Shown here piece after piece: positions 1-8,432 of a DNA stretch of 64,000 bases. Source of the stretch: Haloarcula taiwanensis (GTDB lineage: Archaea > Halobacteriota > Halobacteria > Halobacteriales > Haloarculaceae). The stretch covers positions 372,001-436,000 of the forward strand of contig CP019155.1 of NCBI GenBank assembly GCA_002844335.1. The letters run 5' to 3'. The notes below the pieces were generated by a model. That model was not told where the DNA came from and searched no databases. It saw only the letters and a list, made by a program, of their open reading frames with translations. Numbering within the stretch: the stretch's first letter is position 1; every line of letters begins with the position of its first letter. The translations under genes were made by a program, and so were the position numbers.

Positions 1-489
1 GCTGGTGACGGCGCTTGCGACGGGAGCGACCGCGCTCGTAGCATCGTATCGGCCACCGATGCCGACTTCCAGCACCGCCACATCGACATCCTCGACATCG
101 AAGTGATACAGCGCTAGCGCGGTGAGTACCTCGAAATGCGTCGGCTTGTCCTCCTCGGCAGCCAGTTGGTCGATACAGGGCTCGATCTGCTCGACGAACT
201 CCGTTACCCGTTCTTTCGGTACCCGACCGCCGTTGACCGTAATCTGCTCCCGGAAGCCGTTCAATCCTGGCGAGGTGAACAGACCGACATCTAGCCCGGC
301 GGCCCTGAGCACGCTTTCGGTCATCCGGGCGGTGCTTCCCTTTCCGTTCGACCCGGCAATCTGCACGCTATCGAAACTGTCGTCCGGGTCACCGAGATGT
401 GAAAGCATCCGCGCCGTCGTATCGGTTCCCAACTTGGGCCGACGACGCTGTAACGACTGCAAGTAGTCCGCCGACTCGTGGTACTCCAT
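1..489 (-). CDS. folC: folylpolyglutamate/dihydrofolate synthase, N-terminal part (FolC, truncated by window edge)
   Basis: This is the first 163 codons of a Mur-ligase-like folylpolyglutamate synthase, which adds glutamate to (dihydro)folate using ATP in the cytoplasm. Translation begins MEYHESADYLQSLQ. The P-loop GSNGKGST appears near residue 46, followed by the family's LFTSPGL and the HFEVLTALAL and EVGIGGRYDAT stretches. The start at 489 is the only ATG that fits the family N-terminus. The 3' part lies outside the window; in haloarchaea this gene is often fused to dihydropteroate synthase (folCP), which cannot be checked here. It is divergent from the formate-tetrahydrofolate ligase gene and shares its 200-bp upstream region, consistent with a folate block. 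Confidence 0.9.
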   Translation of the reverse strand, partial: MEYHESADYLQSLQRRRPKLGTDTTARMLSHLGDPDDSFDSVQIAGSNGKGSTARMTESVLRAAGLDVGLFTSPGLNGFREQITVNGGRVPKERVTEFVEQIEPCIDQLAAEEDKPTHFEVLTALALYHFDVEDVDVAVLEVGIGGRYDATSAVAPVASAVTS

Positions 490-689
490 ACCATAACTGG
501 TCGGCGGTGGCATGATTAATGTATCGCCACGGGGGACTTTTCCGCCCGCCGTCGGTTCGGACCTACTCCGGTAAGCGGAGGAACACGATGTGTCGTCGTC
601 GGCCGTCGGCGGCGTCTCGAACACATCCTATTCCGGTAGTGTCAGGTTCACTAACATTATTACGACGGTGCAGGGAAGGGTAAGTAGAG

Positions 690-2435
690 ATGTCTTCACA
701 GGACGAGCAATCTTCGACCGAAGAGAGTCAGGAGCCGATTCCCACGGACTACGATATCGCCCAGTCGACCGACATGGAGCCGATCTGGGAGCTGGTCGAG
801 CCGTGGGGACTCGGTCTCGACGACCTCCAGTACTTCGGCGAATACACCGCGAAAGTCAAACAACACGCGATTGAGCGCCTCCGCGAACAGGCCGAGAACA
901 AGGAACAGAATCTCGTTCTGGTAACCGGAATGACGCCGACGCCGAAAGGCGAGGGGAAGACAGTAACGACTGTCGGCCTCGGCCAGACGCTCAATCACGT
1001 CGGCGAAGAGGCGATGATCGCCATCCGAGAACCGTCGCTCGGCCCCGTGTTCGGCGTCAAGGGCGGTGCCGCGGGCGGCGGCCGGTCGCAGGTGCTTCCA
1101 ATGGAGGACATAAACCTCCACTTCACCGGCGACCTCCACGCACTCACTTCCGCGCACAACCTCATCGCTGCGATGCTCGATGCGAAGATATCGCAGGGCG
1201 ACGACCTCGACATCGACATCAACAACGTCGCGTGGCCGCGGGCCATCGACATGAACGACCGCGCGCTCCGGGAGACGGTCGTCGGCCTCGGCGGCAAGAC
1301 CGGCGGGACCCCGCGGGAGGACAGTTTCATCCTGACGGCTGCCTCCGAGCTGATGGCGGTCCTCTGTCTGGCAAGCGACATCGGCGACCTCAAAGAGCGG
1401 GTCAGCCGCATCATCGTCGCCTACGACGAGGCCGGCGACCCGGTCACCGTCGACGACATCGAGGCGACCGGCCCGGCCACGATGTTGCTCCGTGACGCCA
1501 TCAAACCCAACGTCGTCCAGACTATTGAGGGGACGCCCGCGCTGGTCCACGGCGGCCCCTTCGCCAACATCGCCCACGGAACCAACTCCCTGGTCGCGGA
1601 TAAAACCGCTTTCGGCATGGGCGACTACCTCGTCACCGAGGCCGGCTTCGGCTCCGACCTCGGGGCCGAGAAGTTCATGGACGTGGTCTGTCGAAAGGGC
1701 GATATGACGCCGAACGCGGTCGTGCTCGTGGCTTCCGTTCGTGCGCTCAAGTACCACGGCCTCGACCAGTGGCCGGTCGACTACGACGAAATCGACGCGG
1801 CCGGCGTCGACGCCGTCGAGGCCGGCTTCTCGAACCTCGACAAGCACGCCCGGAACCTCCAGAAGTTCGGCGTCCCGGTCGTCGTCTCGGTCAACCGCTT
1901 CCCGGACGACACCGACGCGGAGATTCAGGCCGTGCTGGACCACTGCCGGGAGGACCTCGGGGTCCGTGCCGCCGAGTCAAACGTCTTTTCTGACGGGAGC
2001 GAGGGCGGCGTCGACCTCGCGGAGAACGTCATCGAGGCGACCGAGGAGAGCGACGAGGACGAGTTCCGGATGCTGTACGACGACGAGGACTCCATCAAAG
2101 AGAAGATACACACCGTCGCGACCGAAATCTACGGTGCTGACGACGTGAAATACACCGGCGGCGCGCTCGACGACATCGAGCAGATGAACGAGCTTGGGTT
2201 CGACGACTACCCCGTCGTCATGTCCAAGACGTTCCACTCGCTGAGCGACGACGCCAGCCGGAAGGGCGCGCCGGAGGATTGGGAACTCGAAATCAGCGAG
2301 GTGTACCCCTCTGCCGGGGCCGGCTTCCTCGTCGCGCTCACGGCCGACGCGCTCACGATGCCCGGCCTGCCGGCTCGGCCGGCCGCGGCCGACATGGACA
2401 TCGACGAGGACGGCAACATCTCCGGGCTGTTCTGA
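690..2435 (+). CDS. fhs: formate-tetrahydrofolate ligase
   Basis: This ATP-dependent ligase makes 10-formyl-tetrahydrofolate from formate and tetrahydrofolate, feeding purine and one-carbon metabolism. The 581-aa product has a P-loop-like TPTPKGEGKT at residues 82-91 and the highly conserved REPSLGPVFGVKGGAAGGG and HFTGDLHAL stretches downstream, with the SAGAGFLVALTADALTMPGLP end typical of the family. The length matches the usual 555-580 aa plus a short acidic N-terminal extension, as expected for a haloarchaeon. A purine-rich GGGAAGGG lies about 10 nt before the ATG and a TTATTA box about 30 nt upstream. The gene converges with a cyclodeaminase/cyclohydrolase gene with no spacer, an arrangement that pairs consecutive one-carbon steps. 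Confidence 0.95.
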   Translation: MSSQDEQSSTEESQEPIPTDYDIAQSTDMEPIWELVEPWGLGLDDLQYFGEYTAKVKQHAIERLREQAENKEQNLVLVTGMTPTPKGEGKTVTTVGLGQTLNHVGEEAMIAIREPSLGPVFGVKGGAAGGGRSQVLPMEDINLHFTGDLHALTSAHNLIAAMLDAKISQGDDLDIDINNVAWPRAIDMNDRALRETVVGLGGKTGGTPREDSFILTAASELMAVLCLASDIGDLKERVSRIIVAYDEAGDPVTVDDIEATGPATMLLRDAIKPNVVQTIEGTPALVHGGPFANIAHGTNSLVADKTAFGMGDYLVTEAGFGSDLGAEKFMDVVCRKGDMTPNAVVLVASVRALKYHGLDQWPVDYDEIDAAGVDAVEAGFSNLDKHARNLQKFGVPVVVSVNRFPDDTDAEIQAVLDHCREDLGVRAAESNVFSDGSEGGVDLAENVIEATEESDEDEFRMLYDDEDSIKEKIHTVATEIYGADDVKYTGGALDDIEQMNELGFDDYPVVMSKTFHSLSDDASRKGAPEDWELEISEVYPSAGAGFLVALTADALTMPGLPARPAAADMDIDEDGNISGLF

Positions 2436-3020
2436 CTACTCCCCCGCGCTCGCCCGAACCGCGCTAAGTGCCGCCTCGCCGGCCGCTTCCGCTTCGGCTG
2501 CTCGCCGCTCCATTTCTCCGACGACGGCTTCGTCGGCTAGCCCGTCGAGGTTCGCCCGCACCGTCGACACTGACCCCTCCAGCGCCGCGTGCGCGAGCAG
2601 CGCCCCGACGGCCGCGTCCGGGACGGCGACCGGCGTGCCCGCCGCCGTCACGGTGACGGTGTGTTCGACCACGTCCAGACACGCCTCGGCGGTCTCCATC
2701 GGGACCGTCGTCGACCGCTCCAGCGCCGCCTGAACCCGTGCGTCGTCGCCCGACGCGAACGCGGCCTTGACTGCGTCGACCGCTGCGGCGTCCTCGGCGG
2801 CGAGCGCGAGCAACCGCGCCCGCCTATCCGCCAGGGTATCCCGCACGGCCGACAGTTCCACCGTGTCTGACCCGCCACCGTGAACGGTGTGAACACAGGT
2901 CATCTCGCACAGCGCCGCCCCCATCGCCCCGCCGACAGCGGCGACGGCCCCGCCGCTGGGCGTCACCCGTTCAGACGCCACGGCGTCGAGGAACTCGCCG
3001 ATGGACTGGTCCGCAATCAT
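2436..3020 (-). CDS. fchA: methenyltetrahydrofolate cyclohydrolase / formiminotransferase-cyclodeaminase family protein
   Basis: The 194-aa product belongs to the cyclodeaminase/cyclohydrolase (FTCD_C) family. It begins MIADQSIGEFLDAVASERVTPSGGAVAAVGGAMGAAL, where the PSGGAVAA motif and the small-residue helix are diagnostic. Members open 5,10-methenyl-THF to 10-formyl-THF or deaminate formimino-THF. The open frame extends upstream to 3293, but that part is rich in Arg and Pro and has no family similarity, so I place the start at 3020. The stop abuts the stop of fhs on the other strand. With Fhs it would cover formyl- and methenyl-folate interconversion. A formiminotransferase partner is not seen nearby, so cyclohydrolase is the more likely activity. 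Confidence 0.85.
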   Translation of the reverse strand: MIADQSIGEFLDAVASERVTPSGGAVAAVGGAMGAALCEMTCVHTVHGGGSDTVELSAVRDTLADRRARLLALAAEDAAAVDAVKAAFASGDDARVQAALERSTTVPMETAEACLDVVEHTVTVTAAGTPVAVPDAAVGALLAHAALEGSVSTVRANLDGLADEAVVGEMERRAAEAEAAGEAALSAVRASAGE

Positions 3021-3347
3021 GTGTCTCGCCCGGAATCGCCGGTCCGTCGCGTTCGACTGTCCATGCTCTGTGGTCCCGGCGCAGGCGTCTAACGGTTTCG
3101 CCGGGCGCGGTCCCGACGGAGACGGCCCCCGTTGGTTCAGCCGTCTAACGGTCCCGTCCGGTCGCCGGACCCAATATATAAGTGACGGGATATGACGAGT
3201 TTTGCGCCGCTCACAAGTCACTTGTGACGGCTGTTGCCTCCCGCTTCCACTACTCCGTCGCTGAAATAACAGTGGTAACATTGTGATTTCCACAAACTGT
3301 CAGCGTGAGCTTACGTTGTGGTTCCGGCCGCCGACCACGCTGTCGCG
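3021..3347. other. intergenic region with likely promoter of the cyclohydrolase gene
   Basis: No convincing gene. A TATA-like element (CTTATATATT on the minus strand, about 3172-3181) could drive the cyclohydrolase gene with a leader of roughly 130 nt. The rest is low-complexity GC-rich DNA followed by the 3' end of the lipoprotein gene. Confidence 0.4.
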
Positions 3348-4652
3348 TCAGTCGGACTGGAGCGCTTGCACGGCCTGCCGTGCGGCCGGCGGTGCTGCTC
3401 GGGCCAGCGCCGTCGCGTGCCAGTAGCCCGCGACGCTTCTGTCGAGCGCGGACGCCGAAACCTCCCCTCGGTGCTCGGACAGGTAGCGGTCCGCGCTCAT
3501 GACTTCGTAGCCGGCGTCGACCAGCACCGTCCGGACCAGTTCCCGTGGGGCACTCGATTCGAGGGCCGCCGTGAGCGCGTCGCGTGCCGTCCGTCTGATG
3601 TCCCGGACCGCCGCCGCGTCCGTCGGGCGGGCGAGTTCGCCGGCCTCCCGACGCGTCTCCATGCGTTCGAGCGCCCGGAACCGGGCGAGCCGACCGGTCG
3701 CGTCGACGACGGCGCTCGCCGGCCCGATAGCCTCCGAGAGGCCGCTGGTGCCGTTCTCGGCCTCCCAGCGGAGGTCTTCGAGGACCATCCGCCCCGGCGT
3801 GCGGTCGCCGGCCGTCCCTTCTGGCGGCAGGTCCTCCCGCCGGTCCCGGACGGCCGCGAGCAACGTCTGGGCCCCAGCGGTCAGTACCGGCTCCAGCGTC
3901 CCGGAATCATCCGGGAGCGCGGCCTCGAACTGCGACCCCAGGTGGCGGGCGTCGTCGAGATACGCCTGCGCCGACTCGGCCCGCTCGCCCCATTCGGCCA
4001 CCGCCAGCAGCTCCGAGTCCGCTCTGGGCCTCCCGTCCGTCTCGTTGGCCCGCTGGAGTGCGGTCTCGATGCGGGCGTGGACCAGCGCCGCGCGCACCGG
4101 GTCGGTCCCGACGTACTCGTGTGCCTGCATGGCTTCCCGGGCCGCCAACACCGTCTGGCTGTGTTCCTCCCGGAAGGGGGCGTCAGTGCGACCGCGGTCG
4201 GCGACGCTCCAGCCCGCAGCGGCGTAGCGGGCGTGTTCGCGCGCCGACCGGAGCTCTCGAAGCGCCACCAACTCCGTTCGGGCCGTCCGCGCCTCGTCGA
4301 GGCCGTCAGAGGCGGTGCTGGCGGCGTCGGTCAGATGTTGGCGAACGTGGCCGTTCGGGATCTCGTCGGGGCCAAGCGGCGTCGGCAGCGTCGCCAGGAG
4401 CGAGCGGACCCGCTCGCGCGCGGCCTCGAAGTGACTCGCCGCGACGTCGACCGGGACCGACGGGGGCACCGGTGACTCAAGCTCCTCGTTGCGGCGGACG
4501 TCGGGCAGGTCGTAGGCGTCGATAGTCGGCTCGCTCCCGGTGGTACCGAAACTGCCACAGCCGGCGATGGCGCTGGCCCCGGCCAGCGCGAGCATCCCGC
4601 GGCGAGTCATCACCGCGCGGTTTCCACTCGTCCCGGACGTATCGTCAGTCAT
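3348..4652 (-). CDS. Tat-exported lipoprotein of unknown function (helical)
   Basis: The 434-aa product has a twin-arginine leader (RRGMLAL at residues 17-23) and a lipobox ending AIAGC with Cys32, so it is predicted to be exported folded and lipid-anchored on the cell surface. A second possible start is Met15, immediately before the arginine pair. The mature part is Ala-, Arg- and Glu-rich and predicted largely alpha-helical, with no motif I recognise. It overlaps the preceding lipoprotein gene by 8 nt and is therefore the second gene of a two-gene operon. No enzyme residues or metal ligands stand out. The function is unknown; the pairing suggests the two lipoproteins act together. Confidence 0.7.
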   Translation of the reverse strand: MTDDTSGTSGNRAVMTRRGMLALAGASAIAGCGSFGTTGSEPTIDAYDLPDVRRNEELESPVPPSVPVDVAASHFEAARERVRSLLATLPTPLGPDEIPNGHVRQHLTDAASTASDGLDEARTARTELVALRELRSAREHARYAAAGWSVADRGRTDAPFREEHSQTVLAAREAMQAHEYVGTDPVRAALVHARIETALQRANETDGRPRADSELLAVAEWGERAESAQAYLDDARHLGSQFEAALPDDSGTLEPVLTAGAQTLLAAVRDRREDLPPEGTAGDRTPGRMVLEDLRWEAENGTSGLSEAIGPASAVVDATGRLARFRALERMETRREAGELARPTDAAAVRDIRRTARDALTAALESSAPRELVRTVLVDAGYEVMSADRYLSEHRGEVSASALDRSVAGYWHATALARAAPPAARQAVQALQSD

Positions 4653-5325
4653 GCTCGCTCACCACCGGACCGACGCTGCTCTGTCCAGACCCGCCGACAC
4701 CTTCGCTTTCGGCACCCATCTGTGGGCCGTCACAGCCGCTGCCCCCGATAGAGGAGGAGAACGTAGTGACCTCGTCGGCGTCGAGCGCCTGCGGGATGCG
4801 GATGAACCACGCCGCGTACACCGTCTCGCCCGCCGTACAGCGTTCGTCGTAGGGACGGCTCACCCGCCCGTAGTCGGTCGAAATCCTGTCCGGCGACCAC
4901 TGGACTCTACAGAGCGACAGCCGGAAACACTCCTCGATGTTCACGTTCTGGAGGTATATTGTCTCGGTCTCGAAGTCGGTCTCGGCAAGGAAACTCTCGA
5001 TTGGCTCCCGGTCCACGGTTTCAGCGATGCCGAGCCGGTCGGCGTTCGCCGCGGTGTCGATAACCTCGGACTGCAACCGGTCTCTGCGTCGGCTTTCGGT
5101 CGGTCGTTCGTCGTCGAGCCAGACCGGTTTCCGGTCGGCGTCGACGCGGGCGACGACCGTGTCCGGGTCGGCTACCGAGCCGGCCCTCGGACCGGCCGCG
5201 TCGTTGCGTTCGGTCGGCGTGCGTGTCGAGCCGGTGCCGCCCTCGAACAGCCCGCTACAGCCGGCAAACAGCGTCGCCAGCCCGCAGGCGCTGTGGAGGA
5301 GGGCACGTCGGGTGAAGGGGACCAT
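4645..5325 (-). CDS. Tat-exported lipoprotein of unknown function
   Basis: The 226-aa product starts MVPFTRRALLHSACG, with the arginine pair at residues 6-7 and a lipobox LFAGC with Cys23. The mature protein is acidic, as is normal for a haloarchaeal surface protein, and has four cysteines after the lipobox (two close together in ECFRLSLC, then ERC and GSGC), which could form disulfides. It is the upstream member of an overlapping pair with the larger lipoprotein gene (8-nt overlap), so the two are very probably co-transcribed and translationally coupled. I recognise no domain. A signal-anchored binding or scaffolding role is possible but is only inference. Confidence 0.7.
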   Translation of the reverse strand: MVPFTRRALLHSACGLATLFAGCSGLFEGGTGSTRTPTERNDAAGPRAGSVADPDTVVARVDADRKPVWLDDERPTESRRRDRLQSEVIDTAANADRLGIAETVDREPIESFLAETDFETETIYLQNVNIEECFRLSLCRVQWSPDRISTDYGRVSRPYDERCTAGETVYAAWFIRIPQALDADEVTTFSSSIGGSGCDGPQMGAESEGVGGSGQSSVGPVVSEHD

Positions 5326-5621
5326 TGTGCAACTTCCCGCTTGCGCTGTCAGGTATAAAATCCTCGTGGTAGACTGACAGCGACCAGGTCGTGTTAGATA
5401 GCTGGAGCGCTGAACCGATGTCGATATTCTACACCGGACACTGTAGATATAAATACATCTTCGGAAGATTTACGCTTGGATTCGGCATTGATAATTTACA
5501 ATTTGCGGGTTCTGTGGCTACTGTTTGCGTCGCGGCCCCACCCGGTGAGCCGACTGCCCGGTACCGACGGACGCGGAGACGCAACACAACGGCTAAACCG
5601 GGCCGCCGCGTTCCGGCGGTA

Positions 5622-6218
5622 ATGGGGTCGGCGCAGTCCAAAGTCGGACGGCTAATCGAAACGTACGGTCTGGAGTCGATGGGTTCGGAGCTGGAACGGG
5701 CCTGGCTCGGCGACGGTCAGGAGCGCCAGAGCCTCCGTGATCTAGCTGACCGGTTCAACCGGGCCCTGCTCGTGGCCGCGATACGCGACGCGGGGATGGA
5801 CGTGGTCGACGGTGAACCGGCGAACTTCTATCGCCTCCTGACGGCCGATGACGTCAGCGCGGGCAAGCGGGTCGAAGCCCGGAACCGGCTCGAACGGGCC
5901 GGCATCGACGTCGAACGGCTGGAAGAGGAGTTCGTCACCTACCAGGCGATTCGCTACTACCTGACGGAGGTTCGCGGGGCGAGCTACGACCCCGACCGCG
6001 AGACCGAGCAGGTAGAGCGCGAGCGTGACACCATCGACCGCCTCCGCAGCCGGGTCGAGACCATCGTCCGAGACACGGTCGACAGACTGCAGACCGCCGA
6101 CAGGCTCACCGTCGGCGAGTACCGCGTGTTCGTCAGCATCGACATCCGCTGTCAGGACTGCGGGACGCGCCACAGCATCAGCGACCTCCTCGACCGCGGC
6201 GGCTGTAACTGCCGGTAG
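5622..6218 (+). CDS. rdfA: rod-determining factor RdfA family protein
   Basis: The 198-aa protein begins MGSAQSKVGRLIETYGL, contains an N-terminal helix-turn-helix-like LRDLADRFNRALL region, a long charged helical middle, and a C-terminal zinc-binding pattern CQDCG followed by CNC. This combination matches the haloarchaeal RdfA family, whose Haloferax member is needed for rod-shaped cells. The frame is open further upstream to 5391, but that stretch crosses an AT-rich promoter-like region, and the ATG at 5622 has a CTAAAC box about 27 nt upstream. The gene ends 23 bp from the end of the convergent SMC-related gene. I recall the two families being neighbours in other haloarchaea, which supports both calls. 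The family assignment is from memory of its members. Confidence 0.75.
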   Translation: MGSAQSKVGRLIETYGLESMGSELERAWLGDGQERQSLRDLADRFNRALLVAAIRDAGMDVVDGEPANFYRLLTADDVSAGKRVEARNRLERAGIDVERLEEEFVTYQAIRYYLTEVRGASYDPDRETEQVERERDTIDRLRSRVETIVRDTVDRLQTADRLTVGEYRVFVSIDIRCQDCGTRHSISDLLDRGGCNCR

Positions 6219-6241
6219 CGTCCCCGGCCGTACCCAGTCCC

Positions 6242-8200
6242 TCAGATGTCGGTAATCCGGGTGTACTCCTCGGAGAGCGCCTGCGCGTCCTCAGGGAGCA
6301 ACGCGACGACGAGGTAGGTGGGGAACTCCGCGAAGTACTCCACGAGGGCGGCGATGCGCTCCGCGTCGATTGCCTCAAGCGAGTCCAACAGCATGAACGG
6401 GACCTCTTCGTACACGTCGTGGACGAGGTAGCCGGCGAGCGCGAACACGAGCCCGGTCACCTCGCGCTCGCTCTCGCTCAGGTGGCCGACCGTGTCCTCG
6501 TACACCGTCCCGCCGTCGGTGCTCCTGACGACGTGGAGGGTGAACGTCGACCCCGTGACGCCGTCGTCGCCGCCGACGACCGGGCCGTCGGGCGTGTCGG
6601 TCCGTTCGAGCCAGATACGTTCGATGTTCCCGTAACCGAGAATGTCGAGCAAGTCGGCCATCTTCTCGTTGAACTGGTCGGTCGCCTCGGCTTCGAGCCG
6701 GTCGATACGCGACCGGAGGTCGATCAGCTCGTCGACTACCTCTTCCCGTCGGTCGGCTAGTTCGTCGTTCCGACGGATTTCTGACTCGATGTCGGCGATC
6801 TCCTCGCTCACCTCGTCCCGCTCTGATTCGAGGCGGTCCAGTTTCAGTTCCAGTTCGTTCGCCTCCGTATGGAGATCCAGCACTTCGTCGAACTCCTCGG
6901 TCCGGAGCGTCGTCACCCGGTCCTCCAGTTCCTCGACGCGGGCCGAAAGGTTGTCGCGTCGCTCCCGGAGGTCCGCTACGTCCGACTGCCGGCGCTCGAT
7001 TTCGGCATCGACCTCCGTAATTGTCTCCGTGAGTTCTCGTGCTCGCGCGCGCGTCTCCGAAATTTCGTCACGCTGGTCGGTTAGTTCGTCAAGGTTGTCT
7101 TCGACATCGTCAATCTCTGTGATCGTCTCCTGAAGGTGGTCGCGCATACTCTGGAGTGTCGACTCGATACGGGCCGGCTTCACTCGCGAGCCACAGGTCC
7201 AGCAGGTCGTCTTTGATCCCTTGTACAACTGTTCCGTGATGTCACCTACGCTCTCGGGCTTTGCGTCGATGGCATCAGTTATTTCCCGGTGTTCGCCGGA
7301 TAGCAGTTCTTCGTTGAACTCGATGACGTTCTGCAGTTGGGTGGTGTACTCTGAGAGTTCACGCTCCCGTTCCCGAAGTCGTTCGATGTCTGCATCTAGG
7401 GATTCGAGTCGGTCATCTGGTGAGTCTGGGAGCCCGGACCGTTCGACTGCGAGGTTGCCTCGCTCGTTGCGTAACGCCGCAATGCTCTCCTGTTCTGACT
7501 GAATATCCTCGCGGACGCGTTTCAGTTCGGACCGAGTAGCCTGGAGTTCATCGAGAGCAGTCTCGAGTTCGTCCCTGTTTTTCTGTGTCGTCTGGAAATC
7601 GACGTCCCGCTCGTCGATGCGTCCTTCGACACGCTTGAGCTCGTCTCTCGTCTCGGCAATTTCCTCGCGTAGATCCGCCTGCTGGCGTTCTAGGTCGGGA
7701 AGCTCACGCTTGAGCGACGCGATACGATCGAGTTCCTCGTCGATCTCCTCCTTGCGCTGCTCGGCCGCACGTATCTGTCGGTGGATAGACGCCACATCGA
7801 CGGGTCGCATGATAATCTCTCGGAGGTTATCACCCCGCTCGACAGCCCGCCTGGCCTCGTTGTCTTCGAGCAGGAACGCGAACAGGTCCGCAACAGTCGG
7901 GTCCGTGAGAAGACCGATGCCCGACCCGACAACCCCGTCGTCGGTTCTGGTCAGTGTTCGGGTGTACGTCTCACCTCCCAGTGAGAACTCGATGTGCCCC
8001 TGATCAGCGTCACCTTTGACGCTTGCCCACTCGCTCCCGTGAGCGGCCATCACTGCCTGCAGGAACGAGGTCCGATTCGTCGCGTTCCGGCCTTGGAGCA
8101 CCGTCACCCCTGGCGGGACCTCGACTGTCGTCTCGTCGATGCCCCCTATCTTCTCGACGGTGACGGTCGCCACTTCCCCAGATACCGAGAGTGAACCCAT
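6242..8200 (-). CDS. archaeal SMC-related / Rad50-like coiled-coil ATPase-fold protein
   Basis: The 652-aa product has an SMC/Rad50 layout: N-terminal nucleotide-binding half (1-130), two long Glu/Arg-rich coiled coils (about 140-300 and 340-540) flanking a hook with CWTCG at residues 333-337, then the C-terminal half with a signature-like LSESERE near 574 and a Walker B strand FMLLD at 602-606. The P-loop region reads GRNATNRTS (37-45) in place of GxxGxGK[ST], so the lysine is absent, and Walker B is followed by Ser, not Glu. This points to weak or absent ATP hydrolysis. The start at 8200 is preferred because the 19 upstream codons are not family-like. It converges with rdfA. Roles in chromosome organisation or cell shape are inferred from family and neighbour. 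Confidence 0.8.
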   Translation of the reverse strand: MGSLSVSGEVATVTVEKIGGIDETTVEVPPGVTVLQGRNATNRTSFLQAVMAAHGSEWASVKGDADQGHIEFSLGGETYTRTLTRTDDGVVGSGIGLLTDPTVADLFAFLLEDNEARRAVERGDNLREIIMRPVDVASIHRQIRAAEQRKEEIDEELDRIASLKRELPDLERQQADLREEIAETRDELKRVEGRIDERDVDFQTTQKNRDELETALDELQATRSELKRVREDIQSEQESIAALRNERGNLAVERSGLPDSPDDRLESLDADIERLRERERELSEYTTQLQNVIEFNEELLSGEHREITDAIDAKPESVGDITEQLYKGSKTTCWTCGSRVKPARIESTLQSMRDHLQETITEIDDVEDNLDELTDQRDEISETRARARELTETITEVDAEIERRQSDVADLRERRDNLSARVEELEDRVTTLRTEEFDEVLDLHTEANELELKLDRLESERDEVSEEIADIESEIRRNDELADRREEVVDELIDLRSRIDRLEAEATDQFNEKMADLLDILGYGNIERIWLERTDTPDGPVVGGDDGVTGSTFTLHVVRSTDGGTVYEDTVGHLSESEREVTGLVFALAGYLVHDVYEEVPFMLLDSLEAIDAERIAALVEYFAEFPTYLVVALLPEDAQALSEEYTRITDI

Positions 8201-8363
8201 GTTTCGGTGTGAGCGAGTTACGGGCATAAGCACTATGACGCGCGTGGCACCGACCATCCAGACATTGACCCTAATAGATGGAAGTGGCTAACAAGCATAT
8301 GCCTGTTATTCAACCGAATCCTCAGACCTATTTCCGTGCAGAAACAATCGCCTATATCCATAT

Positions 8364-8432
8364 ATCGAGCAGATTCGATAAATAACACGCTCAAACGTGT
8401 ATCTTTATATCACCCAATCGGCGTAGCTGTCG
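8364..8432 (+). promoter_or_regulatory. PTS operon promoter with two tandem palindromes
   Basis: Two inverted repeats of identical geometry precede the TATA box: ATCGA-N6-TCGAT at 8364-8379 and ACACG-N6-CGTGT at 8385-8400. Their centres are 21 bp apart, two helical turns. The TATA element TTTATAT follows at 8404-8410, placing the start of transcription at or next to the ATG at 8433, so the mRNA is probably leaderless. The upstream placement fits a dimeric activator bound on one face of the DNA; the sugar-responsive regulators GfcR and GlpR of Haloferax are candidates, but I cannot match a consensus. Confidence 0.55.

Noticed and set aside
696-1943. Long 415-aa minus-strand frame opposite fhs.
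   Set aside because: It is a shadow of the well-conserved fhs gene, a common effect of high GC.
3318-4475. 385-aa plus-strand frame opposite the lipoprotein gene.
   Set aside because: Arg/Pro-rich shadow; the minus strand has a Tat leader, lipobox and an overlapping partner.
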